Of a DNA stretch of 14,409 nt, positions 7,450-12,471 are shown in pieces. Every line of letters starts with the position of its first letter. Position 1 is the stretch's first letter. The DNA comes from CAYGFH01 sp964356315. Its GTDB lineage: Bacteria > Patescibacteriota > Microgenomatia > UBA10105 > UBA927. A program made the translations under genes and the position numbers. The notes beneath the pieces are model-generated. The model worked only from the letters and a program-made list of their open reading frames with translations, did not search any database and was not told where the DNA came from. The DNA lies in NCBI GenBank assembly GCA_964356315.1, contig CAYHHA010000034.1:1-14409 (forward strand), read 5' to 3'.

Positions 7450-8439
7450 GTGTATCATCATGTCAATTTAGAAGAACGGGAAAAGTTGTTTGGACTGAAA
7501 GAGCGAGGATTTTCTCTTCGGCAAATTGCGAAGCGACTACGACGAAACGTGGGCACAATCTCACGGGAACTCAAACGCCATATGCGCTATGGAAGACCAT
7601 ATCTTCCGTGTCGCGCGCATAGGCGTGCTTGTCGATGGGCTGAGCGTCAACGGTACTGCGCACCACTCAAAGAACCACTCGTATTTCTGTATGTCCGAGA
7701 ACACTTACGGAAGCCATACTCCTGGAGTCCTGAAACAATCGCAGGACGACTGCCCATCGATCACCCGGGATATTCCATTGATGATGAAACCATCTACCGA
7801 TATATCTATGGAAGAAAACAAAACCGTATGAAACTCTTTGTGCATCTCGTCCATCACAGAAAGAAGCGCATGAAGAAATATGGGAGAAAAGTAACCAATC
7901 GTGGCGAGGTGGTCCATGCCATTTCGATCTCAAAACGACCGAAATCCATCATGAGACGTACGAGCATTGGCCATTGGGAAACAGACAATATGGAGGGAGT
8001 AAAATCTGACAGCGCCGGTATATCCGTAACAGTTGAGAGAGCGTCACGTGTCGTACGCCTACGGAAGCTTGCCGACCATACCGCAAAAACAAAAACAGAG
8101 GTACTCTTGGAACAATTCTCTCATGAGCCAAAACGATACAAAAAGACCATAACACTCGACAATGGGCCGGAAAACAAAGATGGTGGACGATTTCAACAAA
8201 CAACAGCAATGACGGTATACAAAACAGAGCCGTACCATAGCTGGGAGAAAGGAACGGTGGAAAATACCGTGGGAAGAGTTAGACGGATCATCCCGAAGAA
8301 AACAAGTGTTGACACAATAAAACAAAAACACCTCGATACCATTGAGGAGAGTATGAACAATACGCCAAGAAAAATACTAGGATATTTGACGCCAAACGAG
8401 GTGTATGAGAATATGCACACTGCTTCACGTATCCCTTAA
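7450..8439 (+). CDS. IS30-family transposase
   Basis: This 329-residue DDE transposase catalyses copy-out-paste-in transposition of its element. The N-terminus has the IS30 helix-turn-helix: NLEEREKLFGLKERGFSLRQ, then IAKRLRRNVGTISREL at about 26-41. The catalytic residues are D179 in GHWETDN, D237 in ITLDNGPEN and E271 in GTVENTVG. The second D and the E are separated by exactly 33 residues, as is usual for IS30. SWEKGTVEN replaces the more common SWERGTNEN. Length is normal and no stop or frameshift is present, so it is probably active. The start is GTG, five bases after a perfect GGAGGTGAT Shine-Dalgarno (7436-7444), the strongest in the window. This is unlike the neighbouring genes and suggests that the element brings its own translation signal. 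Confidence 0.93.
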   Translation: MYHHVNLEEREKLFGLKERGFSLRQIAKRLRRNVGTISRELKRHMRYGRPYLPCRAHRRACRWAERQRYCAPLKEPLVFLYVREHLRKPYSWSPETIAGRLPIDHPGYSIDDETIYRYIYGRKQNRMKLFVHLVHHRKKRMKKYGRKVTNRGEVVHAISISKRPKSIMRRTSIGHWETDNMEGVKSDSAGISVTVERASRVVRLRKLADHTAKTKTEVLLEQFSHEPKRYKKTITLDNGPENKDGGRFQQTTAMTVYKTEPYHSWEKGTVENTVGRVRRIIPKKTSVDTIKQKHLDTIEESMNNTPRKILGYLTPNEVYENMHTASRIP

Positions 8440-8460
8440 GTGTTGCACTTCCACTGCGAA

Positions 8461-8853
8461 TTCAGGCGATTCGACATGTTCTTTGTTCTGAGCCCATAAC
8501 AAATAATATTATGCTTAGGTATAGTCTTTATATTACCACTATTTGGTAAAACTATCTAGCCAATGTATATTTTCAGCCGAAATTATATACACATATTCAA
8601 ATTGTGTACCCCTTTGGCATCAGGTGCATTCAATTGGGATAATTCTCAATACGTGTTCGTGAAACTTAACTCACAGTAACTTACTGCACCTATATAGGTA
8701 AATATATTCATGCGATCTAAATTCAATTTATTGAAGTCATGCGAAAAGTGATAAGATCACCAGTTCGAATCAATCCAATGTCAAACTGATAAAGGGGTAA
8801 TAGTCATGCAATAGTCAAAAACCACCTTTACATCGCAGTTTTATACAACGTGT
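8461..8853. other. AT-rich spacer right of the IS, with short palindromes
   Basis: No gene is visible in these 393 bases. Two perfect short palindromes occur: TTACCA-CTATT-TGGTAA at 8533-8549 and TTCAAT-TT-ATTGAA at 8722-8735. Both are operator-like, but nothing nearby shows what would bind. A TTCGAATC word near 8765 recalls a tRNA T-loop, but its flanks do not form a stem. Confidence 0.45.
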
Positions 8854-9090
8854 TTAGATTTTTTCAACGGGAGAATAGAGGCAATTATTGGCTACGTCTT
8901 TAGGCATATGCATAGCTCGAAAATATGAATCAGCAACGAGGTACGCTGCTTCCGCAGCCTTTTGAGTTAATCCCTTTTCAATCAGGGATTGTACCACCTC
9001 AGCATACATCCTTTTTGCAAATTCGAGCGATTCACAACTACAGGCACGAGTTGGGTCGATTGCACAGGGAGGAGGATTTTCAGTATTCAT
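8854..9090 (-). CDS. hypothetical protein, 78 aa, with an N-terminal Cys cluster
   Basis: This is an unrecognised small protein. The N-terminus is proline-rich and holds three cysteines (Cys9, Cys17, Cys19), with a fourth near the C-terminus (about Cys70). The arrangement is compatible with metal binding but is not a motif that I can name. The middle is helical (LEFAKRMYAEVVQSLIEK, about 22-39, then KAAEAAYLVADSYFRAM). It has no signal peptide or membrane segment. The start is supported by a TATAAT -10 only seven bases upstream, with no Shine-Dalgarno between them, so the mRNA is likely leaderless. It lies alone, about 200 bp downstream of the histidine kinase on the same strand. Confidence 0.65.
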   Translation of the reverse strand: MNTENPPPCAIDPTRACSCESLEFAKRMYAEVVQSLIEKGLTQKAAEAAYLVADSYFRAMHMPKDVANNCLYSPVEKI

Positions 9091-9097
9091 TTGACGT

Positions 9098-9124
9098 ATT
9101 ATACATGTTCATAAGTTTTGACAA
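9098..9124 (-). promoter_or_regulatory. promoter of the 78-aa Cys-containing gene
   Basis: On the minus strand TTGTCA (9119-9124), a 15-bp spacer and a perfect TATAAT (9098-9103) precede the ATG at 9090 by seven bases. Transcription would start at or one base before the start codon. The spacer is a little short. Confidence 0.5.
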
Positions 9125-9293
9125 TAATAGAGTTCGGTCCATTACGGTAACGTCTAGCGGAAAAATATTTTTGTGATGCGTCTAATATATTTGCCGTATG
9201 GTTTTGGCAGAATATAGACATAAAAAATCATAATATGCCATCCTGTCTGAGAACATGAAAATCATCGCGATCGCCCCTAAAATTTTCTGAATA

Positions 9294-10616
9294 TCAATTC
9301 GTTGCTATAGAATACCTGGACCGAGAGCCAATTATTTGTGAGCTTGTCGTCTTACCTCTTTTAGGCCGATTATTAATCGCTATACCGACAGATGTGATTT
9401 TACGCATTAAAGTAACAATCGCATCCAGGCCAATTCCTGTCCCTTCGATCTGCCCAGGCCAAACGGTATGTCCGCTACTAAATCCTTCTGCTAAGACCGA
9501 TGGATGATATCCGCACCCGTTGTCAGTAAATGCGAGATGTATTGGGGTATTTCGGTCTGTACAGGTTTTATAGATGGATATATTCACTTCGGGAATGCTC
9601 TTTACAGTAGGATCTGCTGTATCTTTAGCAGAATGGGCCTTTATAGCGTTGTCAAAGATATTCATAAGAAAAAAAGTAAGTAGATCGTGATCGAAAAAAC
9701 GTATCGAATCCTCGTCAGACAAATTCCTTATTCCTAATGATATTTTAATAGACTGATGATCAATAAGTGTTGAATACTTCAATACATCATGTATCGCAGT
9801 ACCGAGTTCTTTTGACGTATATGTCCGAGGATTTGACAAAAGTATCCTCCTGCCTGTTTCCATAATTTCTCTGATCATTTTGTGACTTTGCATCATCTTC
9901 GGAAAAACTTCATTAACTGGTTCACTAGGTTCCATATCGAAAAAGAGGCAAAATGCTCCGAATGGATTTCTGAGTTGATGATCAATAAGATGTATTTTTT
10001 CACGAAGTAGCTCATAATCACGTGAGGATTGGATAGAAATAGTGCTCTCGCCAGATAGTAGACTAAATTGTGTTATCCCAGCACTTAAACTCTTAATAAC
10101 TGTTTCGTTCACGTCAGCTACAAAACTATCTATGGAATACTGCAACGGAGGGCCAATTTTCTCTTCCGTAGAGAGCTGGATTTCGTCCATGGTTATCTTG
10201 CTTATCCTTGCAGTGTCAGAAAGCTTACTGTACGCGTTGAAAACTCGTTTAAGTGCGAAAAAGTTGTTAATACTCTGATCCAACTCGGTTAAGCCGAGCG
10301 CATAATTGAGCACTGTTTCGATATCTTTAGCAAGTGTATCGAGTGACCGAATAGCTCGTATATCACCTGATACAGCCTCCCTGTTCATTTCAAGGTTTTC
10401 AACCTGTGAATCGCTTTCAGGCAACAATCCTTCATAATACGCTAATTTTATATCTGAAACCAACGCATATGTCTGTAGTAATTCATGTACAGCTGGAGAA
10501 AATTCATGTGAGGCTTCGATTCTTGTGGGTACAAAACACACATCCCGCTCACTAGAAGCGGATACATTGGATTCGATAATTCTGCCCGTTTGCAGACCAA
10601 TCTCGGACATTGCCAT
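9294..10616 (-). CDS. soluble orphan sensor histidine kinase
   Basis: This 440-residue protein has the transmitter module of two-component kinases. The H-box is LIDHQLRNPFGA with phospho-acceptor His213. The ATPase domain shows the N-box FFLMNIFDNAIKAH (N323 for magnesium), the G1 box FTDNGCGY (D365) and the G2 box GTGIGL (392-397). The family autophosphorylates on His and passes the phosphate to a response-regulator Asp. The first 200 residues are mainly helical and match no sensor domain that I know. There is no membrane segment or signal peptide, so the kinase should be cytosolic. The C-terminus after RGKTTSSQI diverges from the usual GTTFxIxLP end. No response regulator lies in the window. 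Two ATGs (10616 and 10610) precede the same frame, and neither has a Shine-Dalgarno. Confidence 0.85.
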   Translation of the reverse strand: MAMSEIGLQTGRIIESNVSASSERDVCFVPTRIEASHEFSPAVHELLQTYALVSDIKLAYYEGLLPESDSQVENLEMNREAVSGDIRAIRSLDTLAKDIETVLNYALGLTELDQSINNFFALKRVFNAYSKLSDTARISKITMDEIQLSTEEKIGPPLQYSIDSFVADVNETVIKSLSAGITQFSLLSGESTISIQSSRDYELLREKIHLIDHQLRNPFGAFCLFFDMEPSEPVNEVFPKMMQSHKMIREIMETGRRILLSNPRTYTSKELGTAIHDVLKYSTLIDHQSIKISLGIRNLSDEDSIRFFDHDLLTFFLMNIFDNAIKAHSAKDTADPTVKSIPEVNISIYKTCTDRNTPIHLAFTDNGCGYHPSVLAEGFSSGHTVWPGQIEGTGIGLDAIVTLMRKITSVGIAINNRPKRGKTTSSQIIGSRSRYSIATN

Positions 10617-10707
10617 ACGAGTAATCTATTAAATATGCACTGTATTGACTAGAACCTATAACATTGAATTCTACCACAGATTACCTTCGTGATGTAATGT
10701 ATCGTAC

Positions 10708-10729
10708 ACTTGTATACAAGTCTTTTTTT
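10708..10729 (+). promoter_or_regulatory. perfect 14-bp palindrome followed by a T-run: operator or weak terminator
   Basis: ACTTGTATACAAGT (10708-10721) is perfectly symmetric and followed by CTTTTTTT. It lies between the divergent kinase (start 10616) and the 118-aa gene (start 10905). No plus-strand gene ends here, so a terminator has nothing obvious to terminate. A dimeric repressor site for one or both divergent genes is an alternative, since TTGTATACAA-type symmetry is common in such operators. Confidence 0.4.
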
Positions 10730-10889
10730 GGGCTATTTACATCGAGAAAATGCGTTATGAGACAACCCCTAAAGGAACTATTTCAGCGAATGATCTATAT
10801 ATCGCTATATATTTCATCAAGATAGCCATATATTGATACGAAATTGGTAAGCAGGTTAAGTTAACAATAACGCATTGTGACTTCCTGTG

Positions 10890-10898
10890 TGATAAAAT
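10890..10898 (+). promoter_or_regulatory. extended -10 of the 118-aa gene, leaderless arrangement
   Basis: TGATAAAAT is an extended -10 (TGN-TAAAAT, 5 of 6). Six bases separate it from the ATG at 10905, so the predicted transcription start is the A of the start codon. Confidence 0.5.
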
Positions 10899-10904
10899 TT
10901 GGCC

Positions 10905-11261
10905 ATGAAAGAAGGCCTAGGCGTTACCTCAGGAGAGTACTTGCATCAACGCAAAGAACAAGAACCATATTTCGTTTTTGGCGTTGCGAAATTCAATCAA
11001 GAAAATTTCGATGGCGAAGAGGTTGGAATTGCGCTTTGGGTAGATGGATTTGAGAAATCTGGCAGTGTTAGTGGCGAACAGATTCGTATCAAAAAGGCAT
11101 CAACAGGCGACTTAGTATTTGAGCTAATCGATCCATTTACTGCGCCAAGTGCGATCGTATTCTATCGTCAAGATTATAACGGTATGTATGAAGCTGGCCA
11201 GCTCTGGGCAAGGTCTGTGACTGATTTTGTAGAAAATTTTGAATTCAAAGATGCTCAGTAA
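10905..11261 (+). CDS. hypothetical protein, 118 aa
   Basis: This is an unrecognised small acidic soluble protein with a likely beta-rich core (EEVGIALWVDGFEKSG, then GDLVFELIDPF, then SAIVFYRQDY) and a helical C-terminus (GQLWARSVTDFVENF). It has no signal peptide, membrane helix or Cys. An upstream in-frame TTG at 10899 would add two residues, but it overlaps the region right after the -10. The ATG at 10905 coincides with the predicted transcription start and is preferred. A second short reading frame begins with ATG at 11251, inside its last codons, so the two were probably coupled. The pair resembles a small two-gene unit, but I cannot assign it to a toxin-antitoxin family. Confidence 0.7.
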   Translation: MKEGLGVTSGEYLHQRKEQEPYFVFGVAKFNQENFDGEEVGIALWVDGFEKSGSVSGEQIRIKKASTGDLVFELIDPFTAPSAIVFYRQDYNGMYEAGQLWARSVTDFVENFEFKDAQ

Positions 11262-11394
11262 AATTGAACTTGATGAATTAACGGCTTAGCCCTTGGGTCC
11301 CCTATGTGATCAGCTATACACCTGGTACGCACAAAATGCGAATGAGGTTGAGGCATTGAGAGTTGCATATATGTTCTTTTTCGTTGCCGCATAG
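11251..11394 (+). pseudogene. short ORF broken by an in-frame amber codon, coupled to the 118-aa gene
   Basis: From an ATG that overlaps the end of the 118-aa gene by 11 bases, the frame encodes 12 residues and then meets TAG at 11287-11289. It continues in the same frame with convincing protein-like sequence (DQLYTWYAQNANEVEALRVA and on to MFFFVAA) before a second TAG at 11392-11394. The continuation after the amber and the overlap with the upstream gene suggest a decayed second gene of the unit, or its 5' fragment. It is short, so coding status is uncertain. Confidence 0.4.
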
Positions 11395-11430
11395 GGTTCG
11401 GAACACTGTGTGGGTTTTCGTTTACTAGTG

Positions 11431-11667
11431 TTATGGAGTGACAGGAAGACGAAGGTGTTTCTCAACTTTTGCTACCCGTTCTTCAAGTTCTTCGTGTTCA
11501 CCCTGGTGAAGAGCTTGCTCTTCACGCTTCCCTTGGATATCACCAACAAACTTATCAAGTTTTGTATTTATCGTATCGAGTTTTTTCTCGATTCTTTGCT
11601 GCACAGCATCAGCAAGCGCAGGGACCAGTTCAGATTTAAGCCAATCAATATCTGCTTTCGTTATCAT
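11431..11667 (-). CDS. small coiled-coil protein, 78 aa
   Basis: This protein is almost wholly helical and strongly charged. Residues from about 5 to 72 (from ADIDWLKSELVPAL through QQRIEKKLDTINTKLDKFV to EELEERVAKVEKHL) show heptad-like hydrophobic spacing, so it probably forms a coiled-coil oligomer. Small proteins of this design starting MI-(T/S)-K are frequent hypotheticals in candidate-phyla genomes, and their function is unknown. The start is strongly supported by a near-ideal promoter (TTGACT, 17 bp, TAAAGT) ending six bases before the ATG, which implies a leaderless mRNA. It faces the 118-aa gene remnant tail to tail. Confidence 0.75.
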   Translation of the reverse strand: MITKADIDWLKSELVPALADAVQQRIEKKLDTINTKLDKFVGDIQGKREEQALHQGEHEELEERVAKVEKHLRLPVTP

Positions 11668-11673
11668 ACTGTT

Positions 11674-11702
11674 ACTTTACTGCGTGAAAATACGGTAGTC
11701 AA
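11674..11702 (-). promoter_or_regulatory. promoter of the coiled-coil gene, leaderless
   Basis: On the minus strand TTGACT (11697-11702), a 17-bp spacer and TAAAGT (11674-11679) form a near-canonical sigma-70 type promoter. The six bases to the ATG place transcription start on the start codon. Confidence 0.65.
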
Positions 11703-11717
11703 TGATCTTTTAATCTT

Positions 11718-11734
11718 TGGGTGACCGACGGGAT
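11718..11734 (-). repeat. 17-bp copy of the tRNA-His 3' end (putative distal attachment-type repeat)
   Basis: TGGGTGACCGACGGGAT is identical here and at 12088-12104, where it forms the 3' end of tRNA-His plus two flanking bases, in the same orientation. After a 3-base insertion the similarity continues with TCGA of the T-loop. It is a remnant of a duplicated tRNA 3' end and lies beyond the GIY-YIG gene, which the two copies bracket. The segment can also fold with nearby GGCTCACC into an imperfect hairpin. Confidence 0.65.
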
Positions 11735-11770
11735 GGTTCGACTGGCTCACCATTTTACCCCGTCGCATAT

Positions 11771-12052
11771 TCAACACACTCTGGGTTTACTCAGTTGTTT
11801 AAGTAATTCGATGTTTCCATCAACTAAAGCTTTCTTCTTTGCGTGTGTCCAACGTTTGATCTGACTCTCACGATTCTCTGCAGATTTCCTGTCAGGCTGT
11901 TTTTCAGAATAGACTAATTCGATATGAGAAAACTCTTTAGTACCGAAATTATATCTAGATTTATGGGATCGAAGTCTTTCTGAGAGGTTAGAAGTTAGTC
12001 CAACGTAGTACGTTTTCTCATCGCAAAGAAGAATATATACAAACCATTCCAT
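11771..12052 (-). CDS. GIY-YIG nuclease domain protein, UPF0213/UvrC-N-like
   Basis: This 93-residue protein is a stand-alone GIY-YIG domain. The two signature strands read FVYILLC (4-10) and YYVGLT (15-20), followed by the arginine in the SERLRSH helix (about R26). The segment SAENRESQIKRW (58-69) carries the metal-binding glutamate typical of the family, and a KKKALVDGN tail resembles the usual end of these proteins. Such domains cut DNA, but the cellular role of the stand-alone form is unsettled. The gene follows tRNA-His on the same strand by about 37 bases and has no Shine-Dalgarno, so it may be co-transcribed with the tRNA. It is bracketed by two copies of the tRNA 3' end, which may mean that it arrived as a small mobile unit. 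Confidence 0.88.
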   Translation of the reverse strand: MEWFVYILLCDEKTYYVGLTSNLSERLRSHKSRYNFGTKEFSHIELVYSEKQPDRKSAENRESQIKRWTHAKKKALVDGNIELLKQLSKPRVC

Positions 12053-12089
12053 ATATATCTTGGGTCGTAAACCCTGAGCGTGTTAAATG

Positions 12090-12162
12090 GGTGACCGACG
12101 GGATTCGAACCCGCAACGCCCAGCTCCACAAGCTGGTGCACTACCATTGTGCTACGGTCACC
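12090..12162 (-). tRNA. tRNA-His (anticodon GTG)
   Basis: The minus strand folds into a complete cloverleaf. The acceptor stem is GTGACCG/CGGTCAC, with the extra encoded G(-1) opposite C73 that is diagnostic of tRNA-His. The D-arm is GCAC/GTGC, the anticodon stem CCAGC/GCTGG with loop TTGTGGA (anticodon GTG), and the T-arm GCGGG-TTCGAAT-CCCGT. CCA is not encoded (CAT follows C73). Its 5' part is repeated upstream and its 3' end downstream. Confidence 0.95.
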
Positions 12163-12206
12163 ATTATGTAATCATCTTCCAAATAAATTCTCTACCATTG
12201 TGCTAC

Positions 12207-12244
12207 CCCGCCTGCAATCAAATTTTATTTGCATGGCGGGCAGG
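12207..12244. repeat. 38-bp GC-rich palindrome, copy 1
   Basis: CCCGCC-TGCAA pairs with TTGCA-(T)-GGCGGG to give an 11-bp stem with one bulge and an AT-rich loop, followed by CAGG. It resembles REP-type intergenic palindromes. It interrupts the second partial tRNA-His copy. Confidence 0.8.
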
Positions 12245-12294
12245 GGTCACATTTTGTAATCATCTTCCAAATAAATTCTCTTCCCTTGTGCTAC

Positions 12295-12332
12295 CCCGCC
12301 TGCAATCAAATTATATCTGCATGGCGGGCAGG
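12295..12332. repeat. 38-bp GC-rich palindrome, copy 2
   Basis: Same design as copy 1 with a different loop (TTATATC). It interrupts the third partial tRNA-His copy and is followed directly by copy 3. Confidence 0.8.
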
Positions 12333-12370
12333 CCCTCCTGCAATCAAATTATATCTGCATGGCGGGCAGG
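12333..12370. repeat. 38-bp GC-rich palindrome, copy 3
   Basis: A direct tandem duplicate of copy 2, differing only by one base in the left arm (CCCTCC instead of CCCGCC). It is joined to GGTCACC at its right end. Confidence 0.8.
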
Positions 12371-12471
12371 GGTCACCATTATGTAATCATCTTCCAAATA
12401 AATTCTCTTCCCCATTGAACATCGTATTATATCGCAAATCGTGTATGTTTGGATATAATTGTTTCTTATCT

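Larger units (their letters stand above)
7389..8460 (+). mobile_element. complete IS30-family insertion sequence, about 1072 bp
   Basis: Terminal inverted repeats of 22 bp bound the element: 7389-7410 (TTCGCA, three variable bases, then GAAGTGCAACACT) and 8439-8460 (its inverted copy), 19 of 22 identical. Between them lies a single transposase gene filling nearly the whole length, whose stop codon touches the right repeat. No clear target duplication is visible at these boundaries (AAG left, TTC right); IS30 elements usually make 2-3 bp. A second, related left end occurs at 14362. Confidence 0.9.
12141..12417 (-). repeat. tandem partial copies of the tRNA-His 5' end and flank, interrupted by palindromes
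   Basis: A unit made of CTACCATTGTGCTAC (tRNA-His 5' half), GGTCACC (its acceptor strand) and the flank through AAATAAATTCTCT occurs three times: intact in the tRNA (12141-12193), then with a 38-bp palindrome inserted (12194-12281), then with two palindromes (about 12282-12408). A last CCATTG follows at 12412. The insertions lie at exactly the same point, between GTGCTAC and GGTCAC, inside the tRNA sequence. Copies differ by a few bases. Confidence 0.85.

Noticed and set aside
8755..8790. tRNA T-arm-like word with TTCGAATC
   Set aside because: The flanks do not pair as a T-stem and no acceptor or anticodon arm is found.
12141..12417. CRISPR-like array
   Set aside because: Repeats are partial tRNA copies and tandem hairpins without unique spacers of uniform size, and no cas genes are present.
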